Assembly: GCA_943326825.2 (NCBI GenBank) | Contig: CALPUT020000002.1 | Location: forward strand, 1 to 32,634 | Direction of reading: 5' to 3' | DNA from: Chryseobacterium gleum | Lineage (GTDB): Bacteria > Bacteroidota > Bacteroidia > Flavobacteriales_D > Crocinitomicaceae | DNA length: 32,634 bases | Made by a program: the position numbers and the translations under genes | Shown here: positions 22,458 through 31,645 of the stretch, piece after piece | Layout of the letters: the number at the start of each line of letters is the position of its first letter | Numbering within the stretch: the stretch's first letter is position 1 | The notes under the pieces: generated by a model | Database searches by the model: none | What the model saw: the letters and a program-made list of their open reading frames with translations, nothing else | Told to the model about the DNA's origin: nothing

Positions 22458-23388
22458 TAAAAAAAGCTTTTAGGTCCAAATTCATTACTAAATAAATAGG
22501 CAAAACAAGAGCTGCAATCCAAATCAAAATAGTTATTAATTTAAATATGACAGATGCATCACGAAGCAAAGGTGTTACTAATACATTATTAACTTGACTT
22601 GCTATAATCGGGCTTGTTTCTTCTTCCGGTAATTGATCGACATACATTCTCAATGAAGTAGAGAAAGACAAGATTACTTCTTTTATTTTTGAAAAATCTC
22701 TATTTGAAAGCAATTTATAGGAAACTGTGTAATTTACTTTTTCAGTTTTCAATTCTTTATGAATCTGATAATTCTTCTGAATTGCTCGAACTCTTAATCC
22801 CATTAAGAAACCAAAAATCATGATAATCCATTGATTTAAATATAAACCTATGAGAATCAAAAATAATGAAGAAATAAAAGAAAATATTAACTGAAAAAGT
22901 TCTTGACTTGAATTAACTAATATTCTTAAGATCTGACCGCCATCTAAAGGATCTAAAGGTAATAAATTCATCATGTTCAAGAACAAAAATAAAAACCCTA
23001 TTTCTATAAGTGAAAAAAAATGATTTATTGAACCAATATAAACTAAAACGGAACCAATAATTATACCAGGCAAAGGTCCTGCTAAAATTACTAAAATGCT
23101 TTGTTTTTGTTTGTATTCATCTTTTTTTCCTTGAACAAATGCTCCCATTAATGGAACAAATAAGAGTCTCACATTTTCATATTTAAACAACTTCATCATT
23201 GAAAAATGACCTAATTCGTGGATCAATAACACAATGACCAAATAAATAATAAAATTTAAAGAATCTGAAAAAACCAATAATAATGAAAGCACAAAAAGCA
23301 CAATCGAAAAAACAGTCCTACTACTATTTTTTTTTACTTTTGTTTCTTTAAGATCTGGTTTTTCAGGATAAAAATCGAATGCTTCCAT
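22447..23388 (-). CDS. Site-2 protease-like (M50) membrane metalloprotease
   Basis: 313 residues with about six transmembrane segments. The zinc motif is HELGH (His57, Glu58, His61) inside a membrane helix, and the third ligand is Asp149 in LLPLDPLDGGQ. These are the two hallmarks of intramembrane M50 proteases. A ~90-residue soluble region lies before the final membrane helix (about 285-305). Members cut membrane-bound regulators such as anti-sigma factors; the substrate here is unknown. No PDZ domain is visible. Overlaps the Smr gene and lies 38 bases after hemB. Confidence 0.87.
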   Translation of the reverse strand: MEAFDFYPEKPDLKETKVKKNSSRTVFSIVLFVLSLLLVFSDSLNFIIYLVIVLLIHELGHFSMMKLFKYENVRLLFVPLMGAFVQGKKDEYKQKQSILVILAGPLPGIIIGSVLVYIGSINHFFSLIEIGFLFLFLNMMNLLPLDPLDGGQILRILVNSSQELFQLIFSFISSLFLILIGLYLNQWIIMIFGFLMGLRVRAIQKNYQIHKELKTEKVNYTVSYKLLSNRDFSKIKEVILSFSTSLRMYVDQLPEEETSPIIASQVNNVLVTPLLRDASVIFKLITILIWIAALVLPIYLVMNLDLKAFFNEL

Positions 23389-23426
23389 TTATATAATTAA
23401 GATATATATTGTCTAAAAATTGACGA

Positions 23427-24398
23427 TTATTTTTTTACAAACTGAGCAAAGTCTTTTGCAAAATAAGTTAAAATTCCATCTGCACCTGCTCTACGAATAC
23501 TTAATAGCATTTCAGACATAGTTGCTTCATAATTTAACCAACCATTTTGAGCAGCTGCATATACCATAGCACATTCGCCACTTACATTGTATGCAGTAAT
23601 AGGTGTGTTAAAATTTTCTTTCAATAAATGAATGATATCTAAATAGCATAACGCCGGTTTAACCATAATAAAATCAGCTCCTTCTGCAATATCCAATTCA
23701 GCCTCGATTAAAGCTTCCCGTTTATTCGCAGGATTCATCTGATATGTTTTTTTGTCCCCTAATTTTGGTGCAGAATTCAACGCATCTCGAAAAGGTCCAT
23801 AAAATGCACTTGCATATTTTGCAGTGTAAGACATAATACTTACATCCGTGAATCCATGCCTATCTAGTTCATTTCTTAAATAACCAACTCTTCCATCCAT
23901 CATATCCGAAGGACCAAGAATATCAACACCTGCTTGAGCTTGAGCAATTGACATTTTAGCTAAGATTGGTAAAGTTTTATCATTAACAATACGTCCATCT
24001 TCAACCAAACCATCATGACCGTCTGATGAGTATGGATCCATAGCAACATCACTCATTACAACGATATCTGGAAATTCTGATTTTAATTTTCGAATTGCGT
24101 TTAAATAAAAATTGTCTTCAACATAACTGTAAGATGCAATTTGATCTTTCAAATCATCATTAACAGCAGGGAAAATATCGAATGTTTTTACTCCTAATTC
24201 GATACATTTTTCAATTTCAGGAAGCAACAAATCAATAGACCATCGATAATTATTAGGCAACGATTTAATTTCAGTTTTTATACCTTTACCGTCTTCCAAA
24301 AAAATTGGATAAATCAGATTTTCAACTCCTAATTTAGTTTCTTGAACCATATCGCGAATTGCACTATTCTTTCTATTTCTCCGAGGACGAATATTCAT
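23427..24398 (-). CDS. hemB: Delta-aminolevulinic acid dehydratase (porphobilinogen synthase)
   Basis: Condenses two 5-aminolevulinate molecules to porphobilinogen in haem synthesis. The 323-residue enzyme carries both Schiff-base lysines: Lys194 (SYTAKYASAFYGPFR) and Lys247 (FIMVKPALCYLDI). The metal region is DVAMDPYSSDGHDG, with Asp121 and Asp129 where zinc enzymes have Cys, so it is of the magnesium/non-cysteine type, like the Pseudomonas aeruginosa form. GPSDMMDGRVGYLR is also fully conserved. First gene of the hemB-M50-Smr-kinase stretch. Confidence 0.97.
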   Translation of the reverse strand: MNIRPRRNRKNSAIRDMVQETKLGVENLIYPIFLEDGKGIKTEIKSLPNNYRWSIDLLLPEIEKCIELGVKTFDIFPAVNDDLKDQIASYSYVEDNFYLNAIRKLKSEFPDIVVMSDVAMDPYSSDGHDGLVEDGRIVNDKTLPILAKMSIAQAQAGVDILGPSDMMDGRVGYLRNELDRHGFTDVSIMSYTAKYASAFYGPFRDALNSAPKLGDKKTYQMNPANKREALIEAELDIAEGADFIMVKPALCYLDIIHLLKENFNTPITAYNVSGECAMVYAAAQNGWLNYEATMSEMLLSIRRAGADGILTYFAKDFAQFVKK

Positions 24399-24418
24399 TA
24401 CTTTCTATTTTACCACAG

Positions 24419-24446
24419 TAAATATAATGAATAATAAAACCTTCAA
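24419..24446 (-). promoter_or_regulatory. Probable hemB promoter
   Basis: Minus-strand TTTG (complement of 24444-24447) is 17 bases from TATATTTA (complement of 24419-24426), one mismatch from TAnnTTTG, 21 bases before the hemB ATG. Confidence 0.4.
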
Positions 24447-24500
24447 ATTCATTTTCAATATTTTTTTCAAAACAATTTTAGTTTTAAAAAGAATATTTAT

Positions 24501-24508
24501 TAATTTTA
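24501..24508 (+). promoter_or_regulatory. Possible -7 box for the lipoprotein/ABCG cluster
   Basis: TAATTTTA followed by GC differs from TAnnTTTG only in the last base and lies 29 bases before the ATG. No good -33 TTG is seen; TTTTAG is at about the right distance. Confidence 0.3.
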
Positions 24509-24536
24509 GCAGAACAAAAAGACAATTCGCACACTT

Positions 24537-25421
24537 ATGAAATTAAATTTTAATAAAATAGCTACTATTATTTTAGGTGGATTTATTATTGCATCATGTA
24601 ATGGATCTTCCGATAAAAATGAAATCGACAAAGACGTTCTTGATCCTAACAGCTCTATTAATACTAATTTCGACGGTAAACTTTTCAGTATTCCTTCACC
24701 TATACAAATGTCCCTTTTACTAAAGGAGGCAAATATACCATTTAAAGAATCTTTATTGAATCAAACTGATAAAAGCAAAAATTACACAACTGAGTATAAA
24801 CAAGCTTTAAATCTAGGTATTTACGGTACAGATTTAGGTTACGCTTCAATTAACGAACAGAATGGAATTGCATTGAAATACTTATCAGTTGTTGAAGGAC
24901 TAACTTCTAAATTAGGATTAGAAGGTGCTTTCGATAAAAATTTCATGACTCGTTTTGAAAAATACCATACTAACAAGGATTCAGTTATGGGTATTATATC
25001 AGATGCTTTTAGAAAAGGTGATAACTTCCTGAAAAATGCAAAAAGAAAATCTACCTCTTCTTTAATTTTAGCAGGTGGATGGATTGAATCAATGAATTTT
25101 GCTTGTAAATTAAATAGCATTAAAGAAAATCAAAATATAATAAACAGAATTGGAGAACAGCAACAAACTTTAACTTCATTAATTGATATCTTAGTTGAAT
25201 ACAATTCAAATAAGTCGAATGATGAATTGATCGCTGATTTAAATGAATTAAAAACAATTTATGACAAAGTTGTTATTGATTATCAATTTGTAGCACCAAA
25301 AACAGATGAAGTTAAAAAAGAAACTACTCTTCAACACTCTTACAAAGTAAAAATTGACAAAGAAGTTCTAGCTGAAATTGAATCAAAAATTAGTGCAATT
25401 AGAGCTAAAATAACTAACTAA
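24537..25421 (+). CDS. Conserved lipoprotein encoded with an ABCG transporter
   Basis: 294 residues. A lipoprotein signal ends in lipobox IIASC with Cys21 and is followed by a Ser/Asp/Asn-rich linker. The mature domain is helical: PIQMSLLLKEANIPFKESLL, NLGIYGTDLGYASINEQNG, YLSVVEGLTSKLGLEGAFDK, a Lys-rich stretch and a C-terminal coiled-coil-like part. I do not recognise a named family, though it has the look of a conserved Bacteroidota protein. It lies 17 bases before the secreted-protein gene and reads into the ABCG gene, so it likely acts with the transporter at the outer face of the inner membrane or in the outer membrane. Confidence 0.8.
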   Translation: MKLNFNKIATIILGGFIIASCNGSSDKNEIDKDVLDPNSSINTNFDGKLFSIPSPIQMSLLLKEANIPFKESLLNQTDKSKNYTTEYKQALNLGIYGTDLGYASINEQNGIALKYLSVVEGLTSKLGLEGAFDKNFMTRFEKYHTNKDSVMGIISDAFRKGDNFLKNAKRKSTSSLILAGGWIESMNFACKLNSIKENQNIINRIGEQQQTLTSLIDILVEYNSNKSNDELIADLNELKTIYDKVVIDYQFVAPKTDEVKKETTLQHSYKVKIDKEVLAEIESKISAIRAKITN

Positions 25422-25438
25422 TTAAAAAAATAAATACG

Positions 25439-25867
25439 ATGAAAACTATTATAAGTTCTTTATTATTCATTTTTGTTATTTCTCAAAGTTCATTAGCTCA
25501 GGATTGTAATGATGTTGTGAAAGTTTGTGAAAGATACTTAAAAGGAAAAGAAGGGAAAACTTTATTCATTTCTGATGGTCAAGTATATACAGCATTTTTA
25601 GATAGAGAAAAAGCAGAATTTAGAACAACATTTTTCGGTGGTTCTAAATATAGAATTGCAGCTAGCGCAGGAAGTGATGATGATTATGTTATTTTCACAG
25701 TGAAAGACCTAAAAGGGAATACAATATTCACAAATAAAAACCATAAAAATGCCCCTTATTGGGATTTTGTAGTACCAAATACAATTCCTGTAATTATCGA
25801 AACTGAATTAGATTTGGATAAAAAAGTAACTGGCTGCGCAGTAATGTTAATTGGATTTAAACAATAA
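25439..25867 (+). CDS. Small secreted protein of the ABCG cluster
   Basis: 142 residues with a Sec signal peptide (MKTIISSLLFIFVISQSSLA) and predicted cleavage before QDCN. The mature part of ~122 residues has three cysteines (Cys23, Cys30 and one near the C-terminus in VTGCAVML) and a beta-sandwich-like pattern with SKYRIAASAGSDDDYVIFTV and FTNKNHKNAPYWDFVVPN. Signal and cysteines suggest a periplasmic or extracellular location. No family recognised. The ABCG gene starts 15 bases later, so cotranscription is likely. Confidence 0.8.
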   Translation: MKTIISSLLFIFVISQSSLAQDCNDVVKVCERYLKGKEGKTLFISDGQVYTAFLDREKAEFRTTFFGGSKYRIAASAGSDDDYVIFTVKDLKGNTIFTNKNHKNAPYWDFVVPNTIPVIIETELDLDKKVTGCAVMLIGFKQ

Positions 25868-25882
25868 TTCTGCTGTTTCTTA

Positions 25883-28800
25883 ATGAGTGAAAGAATTCTA
25901 AAAGCTTTAATGCAACTTTTTGCAATCATTGCGAAAGTAGATGAAGAAATTGAAAACAATAATTCACATTTAGAAACGAAAAGTACAAATAGTCGAAAAA
26001 TAGTTGAATCCTTTTTAAGGTCCGAATTAAATGCTTCATTAGTTGAAATTTACTTAAAACTATATGAAGAATTCATCTTAATTCATAAAGGGAATCTTAA
26101 AAATAAAATTGCTGAGAAAAAAAGAACATCTGTCAATTCAGTTAAAATCTTACGTATTTGCTCTCAAATAAATGAAGAGTTAACTCAAAAACAGAAAGTG
26201 GTCGTACTTTTCAGAATTTTTGAATATATACAATCAAACTCAGAGATAACTTCGCAAGAAATAGATTTTGTTACTACTGTTTCTGAATCATTCAATGTTT
26301 CCGAACATGAATTTAGCCTAATTAAATATATTCAAAAAAATGATTGGTCTGAAAAAATAGATGACAAAGATGTTTTATACATCACTCCTAATCAGTTCCA
26401 TTTTGACCATGCAAAAACGTTCGTAGTTGATGGTTTAGATAATGAAATTCGAATACTTCGAATAAAAAGCATAAACGCCTTATTTTTCAGATATTTTGGT
26501 CAAGATGAACTGGTAATGAATGGACAAATTGTGTCTAATGATAGAACTTACATTCTAAATCATGGCTCGTCAATAAAGACATTAAAAAGTAAAACCGTTT
26601 ATTACAGCGATGTTATTACTCGTTTTCTTGAAGATAATCATTTTGAGAAAATAGTTTATTCTGTCAATCATATTGATTACAATTTTAAGAATGGTAAAAA
26701 AGGAATTCATAAAATAAATTTAAAAGAAGAATCCGGGAAATTAGTTGGTATAATGGGGGGATCCGGAACAGGAAAATCTACTTTAATCAATATTTTCAAT
26801 GGAAACATTAAACCTTCAAACGGCTCGATAACTATAAACAATATTGATATTCACGCTAACAAACATGATTTAGAAGGTGTAATTGGCTATATTAGTCAAG
26901 ATGATTTATTAATTGAAGAACTTTCCGTTTTTCAAAATTTATATTTCAATACAAAATTATGTTTTGACCAACTTTCAGAATTGTCAATTAATAAGAAAGT
27001 TATTGAAGTTTTAAACGCTGTTGGATTAATTGATGTGAAAGATCTTATCGTTGGGAATGTTTTGGATAAAACAATTTCAGGAGGACAACGAAAACGACTT
27101 AACATAGCTTTAGAATTAATTCGTGAACCTTCTGTTCTGTTTGTTGATGAACCAACCTCAGGATTATCTTCAAGAGATTCTGAAAACATCATGGATTTAT
27201 TGAAAGAATTGGCTTTAAAAGGAAAACTTATTTTCACTGTTATTCATCAGCCTTCTTCAGATATTTTCAAAATGTTTGATCGACTAATCGTATTAGATAA
27301 TGGTGGTTATCCAATTTTTGATGGAAATCCGCTTGATTCGATTGTTTATTTTAAAACACATATTCATCACGTAAATGCTGAAGATAGAGAGTGTAATTTA
27401 TGTGGAAATGTTAATCCTGAACAAATATTCAATATAATCGATGCTAAAGTAGTTGATGAATTTGGAAACTTTACGGATACTAGAAAGACCTCCCCACACG
27501 AATGGAATGAGTTATACAAGCAATATCAATATATTCTCAATAATGAAAAAGTTAGCGAAACTGAAGATAAATTATTACGTGTAAAAACAAATAAGCAATC
27601 AAATAAAAGAACTCAATTCAAAGTGTTTTTTAGTAGAGATGTATTAAGTAAAATTGGAAATACGCAATACATATTAACAAATTCGTTGGTTGCACCGATT
27701 TTAGCTTTAATATTATCATTATTTGTTAGATACTATAAAAAGACAAATAGTTTAAGTGAATATTCATTTTTTGAAAACGAAAACATTCCTCAATACCTAT
27801 TTATTAGTGTTATTGTAGGGCTATTTTTAGGTTTAACCGTTTCAGCTGAAGAAATCAATAAAGACAAGAAAATCCTTAAACGAGAAGAATTTTTAAATTT
27901 ATCTAGAAGTAGTTATTTAGCTTCTAAAATTTCAATTCTCTTTTTAATATCAGCAATTCAAAGTTTCTTGTTTGTTCTAATTGGTAATTACATTTTAGAA
28001 ATCAATAATATGTTACTTCCATTTTGGTTTGTATTATTTTCGATTTCTTGCTTGTCAAATATAATGGGACTTAATATTTCAAGTGCATTTAATTCAGCCA
28101 AAGTAATATACATTGTTATCCCTTTATTGATAATTCCTCAACTTTTACTTAGCGGTGTAATTGTGAAATTTGATAAATTAAATCCAACCATTTCAAAAAC
28201 CAATGAAGTTCCTTTTATAGGAAACATGATGGCTTCTAGATGGGCTTACGAAGCAATTGTAACTGAGCAAGCAACTTACAATGAATATAGTAAGCAGTAC
28301 TTCAAGCTTAAAAAAGCAAAAAGTAAAGCTGCATGGAAAAAAGATTATTGGCTTCCGGAAATGAAAAATGCACTAAATGCATCGAAGCAAATTTTACTTT
28401 TCAATGAGATAGCTGAAGAGCTGAATAATTGGGAGAATTTAAAATGTGAAAGTTGCTTAGACGATTTGAAAAACATTTCTTATTTGTCGAAAAGTGAAAA
28501 AACACACAATTCAATTGCAAAATTTCTAGATGTATTAAACAATCAGTATACTTCTGACTACAATAAATTAACTGTTGACATTGATAACATAACACAAAAA
28601 ATAGGACGCTCCAAATTTGAAAAATTACAAAATGAAAATGAAAATGAAAGTATCAATGAATTAGTTACAAATAAACGAGAAGTAGATAAAATCATTGCAA
28701 CTGAAGATGAATTAATTCAAAAGTCAGATCCTATTTATATTAATCCTTCTGAATATTCATTTTTTAACACACCATTCTACAGCTCTTCTAAATTTTTATT

Positions 28801-28942
28801 TGGTATTGAAATCTCAACATTTTGGGCTAATTGTTTAATCCTTTGGTTCATGACAATTATTACTGGTATCGCTTTATATTATAATTGGCTTAAAAAATTC
28901 ATCGATTACATTCAATATATATTCAGTAAAAATAAAGCATAA
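25883..28942 (+). CDS. TerB-like/ABCG-type ATP-binding and membrane protein
   Basis: 1019 residues. Residues 1-150 are helical with an acidic TerB-like pattern (LMQLFAIIAKVDEEIENN, FRIFEYIQSNSEITSQEIDF). Residues ~165-250 are a beta-rich domain perhaps equivalent to the FHA domain of other ABCG proteins. The ATPase has Walker A GGSGTGKST with Lys298, signature ISGGQRKR (398-405), Walker B VLFVDEP with Asp422-Glu423, and IHQPSSDIF for the switch His. The middle has ECNLCGN. The membrane part starts near 597; after TM5 a ~190-residue soluble loop (with CESC) precedes the last helix. This is the ABCG layout, with NBD before MSD. Substrate unknown. Confidence 0.9.
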   Translation: MSERILKALMQLFAIIAKVDEEIENNNSHLETKSTNSRKIVESFLRSELNASLVEIYLKLYEEFILIHKGNLKNKIAEKKRTSVNSVKILRICSQINEELTQKQKVVVLFRIFEYIQSNSEITSQEIDFVTTVSESFNVSEHEFSLIKYIQKNDWSEKIDDKDVLYITPNQFHFDHAKTFVVDGLDNEIRILRIKSINALFFRYFGQDELVMNGQIVSNDRTYILNHGSSIKTLKSKTVYYSDVITRFLEDNHFEKIVYSVNHIDYNFKNGKKGIHKINLKEESGKLVGIMGGSGTGKSTLINIFNGNIKPSNGSITINNIDIHANKHDLEGVIGYISQDDLLIEELSVFQNLYFNTKLCFDQLSELSINKKVIEVLNAVGLIDVKDLIVGNVLDKTISGGQRKRLNIALELIREPSVLFVDEPTSGLSSRDSENIMDLLKELALKGKLIFTVIHQPSSDIFKMFDRLIVLDNGGYPIFDGNPLDSIVYFKTHIHHVNAEDRECNLCGNVNPEQIFNIIDAKVVDEFGNFTDTRKTSPHEWNELYKQYQYILNNEKVSETEDKLLRVKTNKQSNKRTQFKVFFSRDVLSKIGNTQYILTNSLVAPILALILSLFVRYYKKTNSLSEYSFFENENIPQYLFISVIVGLFLGLTVSAEEINKDKKILKREEFLNLSRSSYLASKISILFLISAIQSFLFVLIGNYILEINNMLLPFWFVLFSISCLSNIMGLNISSAFNSAKVIYIVIPLLIIPQLLLSGVIVKFDKLNPTISKTNEVPFIGNMMASRWAYEAIVTEQATYNEYSKQYFKLKKAKSKAAWKKDYWLPEMKNALNASKQILLFNEIAEELNNWENLKCESCLDDLKNISYLSKSEKTHNSIAKFLDVLNNQYTSDYNKLTVDIDNITQKIGRSKFEKLQNENENESINELVTNKREVDKIIATEDELIQKSDPIYINPSEYSFFNTPFYSSSKFLFGIEISTFWANCLILWFMTIITGIALYYNWLKKFIDYIQYIFSKNKA

Positions 28943-28972
28943 AAAAAGAGCAACTAACATTGTTAATTGCTC
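28941..28972 (-). terminator. Terminator of fabG
   Basis: A 12-base inverted repeat with one mismatch (28948-28959 with 28961-28972; core GAGCAA/TTGCTC and TAA/TTA). On the minus strand it runs into seven T (complement of 28941-28947). It overlaps the stop codon of the convergent ABCG gene, which has no T tract of its own on the plus strand. Confidence 0.78.
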
Positions 28973-28995
28973 CTCCAAAAAATTTTATTTATTGA

Positions 28996-29742
28996 TTACA
29001 TCAACATACCACCACAAACATTAATCGTTTGACCTGTAATATAACCTGACATATCTGATGCTAAAAACACAGTTAAATCAGCTACATCTTTCGGTGAACC
29101 ACCTCTTTTTAATGGAATTGAATTTCTCCAATCTTGAACAACTTTTTGATCTAAAGCAGCAGTCATTTCAGTTTCGATAAAACCAGGAGCAATTGCATTG
29201 CAACGAATATTTCTTGAACCTAATTCTTGAGCGATAGATTTAGTAAAACCAATTAAACCAGCTTTTGATGCTGCATAATTTGATTGACCTGCATTACCAC
29301 TAACTCCAACAACTGAGGACATATTGATAATAGAACCTTTTCTAGCTTTCAACATTGGACGTTGTACAGCTTTTGTTAAGTTAAATGCAGATTTAAGATT
29401 TGTATTCATTACTTCATCCCATTGTTCTTCTGTCATTCTCATTAACAAAGTATCTCTTGTGATACCAGCATTGTTTACTAAAACATCAATTGTTCCAAAC
29501 TCAGCTACTACATCATCAACTAATTTAGATGCTTCGTCAAATTTTCCAGCATCAGACTTAAATCCTTTTGCAACACCACCATTCGCAGACAATTCTGTTT
29601 CTAATGCACTTGCTTTTTCTTCTGATGACAAATAAGTAAATGCCACTTTAGCACCTTGTCTTACACATTCTTCAGCAATTGATTTACCAATTCCTCTTGA
29701 AGCTCCAGTGATTAAAACCACTTTATCTTGTAATAAACCCAT
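28996..29742 (-). CDS. fabG: 3-oxoacyl-[acyl-carrier-protein] reductase
   Basis: NADPH-dependent reduction of 3-oxoacyl-ACP in fatty-acid elongation, cytosolic. The 248-residue short-chain dehydrogenase has TGASRGIG (12-19), NNAG, the catalytic Ser143, Tyr156 and Lys160 (INMSSVVGVSGNAGQSNYAASK region), and the C-terminal GFIETEMT and SGYITGQTINVCGGM. All active-site residues are present and the length is standard. Transcribed alone from a promoter at 29787 to the terminator at 28941. Confidence 0.95.
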   Translation of the reverse strand: MGLLQDKVVLITGASRGIGKSIAEECVRQGAKVAFTYLSSEEKASALETELSANGGVAKGFKSDAGKFDEASKLVDDVVAEFGTIDVLVNNAGITRDTLLMRMTEEQWDEVMNTNLKSAFNLTKAVQRPMLKARKGSIINMSSVVGVSGNAGQSNYAASKAGLIGFTKSIAQELGSRNIRCNAIAPGFIETEMTAALDQKVVQDWRNSIPLKRGGSPKDVADLTVFLASDMSGYITGQTINVCGGMLM

Positions 29743-29786
29743 AATTGTAATTTTCTATTTTAGTAAAGCTTTTGGCTTTAGATTTT

Positions 29787-29794
29787 CAAAGATA
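29787..29794 (-). promoter_or_regulatory. -7 box of the fabG promoter
   Basis: Minus-strand TATCTTTG (exact TAnnTTTG) 45 bases before the fabG ATG; no good -33 TTG. A short inverted repeat AAAGC-TTTTG-GCTTT lies in the leader (29765-29779). Confidence 0.55.
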
Positions 29795-29820
29795 ATAAAA
29801 TTGTTAAAGTTGAATTAGAA

Positions 29821-31566
29821 TCAGTTGAAGAAATCCCAAGTAATTCCTAATTGAATTAAGTTCTTTTGAATTGGATACCCCACCAATTGCTGGTTTAATC
29901 GGTTGTTCCAGAAATATCCGATATTACTCATTCTAGCATACATTCTGAATTCGTTGATGGTAATGCCGAAAAATGCTCCCACATTCAACATACTTTGAAA
30001 AGTACTTTTAGTTTGATTCAAAGTCATTACATCCAATACTCTGTTGTAATTTATTAGTTTATAATCTGAAATCCATGAAACATCTGCACCATAGATATAT
30101 TCTAGTTTTTTAGATTTAAACGCTCTCCCTTTTCTAAAAATCCGTGCATTCAAATTATATTTCGGAACATATTGAAAGTTTGATGTTGGAAAAGAAAAAA
30201 TACATCTTGGTTGAATCGTTATTTTACGAAATGTATAACTTCCAAAAACGGTCAAAGTCGTATTAGAAAAACTTTTTATTGTATCATTCCTCCATAGAGA
30301 ATCAATAAAAAAGTAATTATTGTTCATCGTCAAAAATGAAGCTTCTAATCCAATTTGTTTCAATGAATCGAATACATATTTCAACGATCCATCTAAGAAT
30401 ATTCTACTTTGTAGTTGATAATTACTTAGTGAGGTTGTGTAATTATTCGAATAATAATAGCGTTGAAATGGAATAGGTAATTTTTGTTCAACCTTTCCAT
30501 AGATAGATGCATTCAATTTTGAAATTTTAGACGAAATTGAAGTTTCATTGCTCCATTCATTTTTTGCTCCAACCAAATTAAAATTAAATGAATTGACAAG
30601 CGAATATTTTTTATTCAACATTTTTAAATTAGAGCTTAAATTAATTTCACTCGTATCATGATGGATATTACTATTTTGTGTATTCCAATAACGATAGTTC
30701 AACAAAGCATCAAAATAAACATTTCTTAGTTTTGTAAAAATACCTGCCCCATTTTTTAAGCTTGCTAATTGAAATTGATCTCTTGTAATCAAGCTATCAA
30801 TGTAATAATGATTATAATTAGATAGACTTGTCATTTGCTCATTGTAAACTCTGTTGTCTATTTTCAGATGATGACGAGTGATGAATCCTAAAAAACGCAA
30901 TGAATCTTTAAGCACGTTAAAATGATTATCAATTAGCAGATTAACATTCTTTTGTTCTGAATATGTTTTATTTGCTAATGAACTCAAAACATTTACATAT
31001 TCTAAGCCATTCGATAAAATAGTTGAATCATTATAAACACCTCCGTTTAATTTTGTTTTTTTATAGGAATAATTTCCTTCTAATTTAAATGAGTAAAACT
31101 TCCCGTTGCGTCTCAGATTAATCTGAAATGAACGAGAAGTAAAATCACTGTTTTTCAATATACCTTGAGAACTATTTTGATTGATAAAAACATTCAACAA
31201 TACATTTTTCTTAAACGCTTGTTCGAAATCAACGTTTAAGAGTTGAGTCCCTTTTGATCCAAAAGAATAATTAAATCCAATATGAGGTAATGCGGAAAAT
31301 TTGAATGATTGATTTAGAGAATTCCCTTGTAATAATTGAAATTGAGTATGATTCATTAAAAAATCATTCGTCAAATAATTTTGATTTCCAAAACTACCAC
31401 CAGGAATATTTGTAAGAATTCCTGATACTTTAAGATCCATTGAATCAATCGCCCCAGATGATTGATAACCGTATTTTATAGTATCCTTTTCAGTATAAAT
31501 GCTGTTGATTTGACCTTTTACAGAAAAAGCAAGAGAAAAAAGAAAAAGAAAACTTAAACACTTCAT
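29821..31566 (-). CDS. Putative porin (Porin_10-like outer-membrane beta-barrel)
   Basis: Starting at ATG 31566 gives 581 residues; a TTG five codons upstream is less likely because it would weaken the signal peptide. Residues 1-18 (MKCLSFLFLFSLAFSVKG) form the signal, cut before QIN. The mature protein is built of many amphipathic strands with aromatic edges and Asn/Ser-rich loops. The C-terminus RMYARMSNIGYFWNNRLNQQ then YPIQKNLIQLGITWDFFN matches the end of the putative porin family PF14121, with a terminal aromatic residue region suited to BAM. Substrate unknown. No SusD-like partner or plug domain is present. Confidence 0.85.
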   Translation of the reverse strand: MKCLSFLFLFSLAFSVKGQINSIYTEKDTIKYGYQSSGAIDSMDLKVSGILTNIPGGSFGNQNYLTNDFLMNHTQFQLLQGNSLNQSFKFSALPHIGFNYSFGSKGTQLLNVDFEQAFKKNVLLNVFINQNSSQGILKNSDFTSRSFQINLRRNGKFYSFKLEGNYSYKKTKLNGGVYNDSTILSNGLEYVNVLSSLANKTYSEQKNVNLLIDNHFNVLKDSLRFLGFITRHHLKIDNRVYNEQMTSLSNYNHYYIDSLITRDQFQLASLKNGAGIFTKLRNVYFDALLNYRYWNTQNSNIHHDTSEINLSSNLKMLNKKYSLVNSFNFNLVGAKNEWSNETSISSKISKLNASIYGKVEQKLPIPFQRYYYSNNYTTSLSNYQLQSRIFLDGSLKYVFDSLKQIGLEASFLTMNNNYFFIDSLWRNDTIKSFSNTTLTVFGSYTFRKITIQPRCIFSFPTSNFQYVPKYNLNARIFRKGRAFKSKKLEYIYGADVSWISDYKLINYNRVLDVMTLNQTKSTFQSMLNVGAFFGITINEFRMYARMSNIGYFWNNRLNQQLVGYPIQKNLIQLGITWDFFN

Positions 31567-31588
31567 GTATCGATAGCTCAATAAAAGT

Positions 31589-31596
31589 TAAAGGTA
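31589..31596 (-). promoter_or_regulatory. Possible -7 box for the porin gene
   Basis: Minus-strand TACCTTTA, one mismatch from TAnnTTTG, 23 bases before the ATG and directly downstream of the rpsT terminator. The -33 region falls inside that hairpin, so the assignment is weak. Confidence 0.3.
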
Positions 31597-31597
31597 T

Positions 31598-31620
31598 AAA
31601 AAAAGGGGCAAATGCCCCTT
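31598..31620 (-). terminator. Terminator of rpsT
   Basis: 7-bp GC-rich stem AAGGGGC / GCCCCTT (31603-31609, 31614-31620) with loop AAAT. The minus strand then reads TTTTTTT (complement of 31598-31604). It lies 26 bases after the rpsT stop. Confidence 0.88.
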
Positions 31621-31645
31621 CAATATTTTCTAAGATCGTAACAAA

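Noticed and set aside
28630-28650. Short tandem repeat GAAAAT in the ABCG gene (Asn-Glu repeats)
   Set aside because: Only about three units in a coiled, low-complexity loop; common in AT-rich genes and not a sign of phase variation because the unit is six bases.
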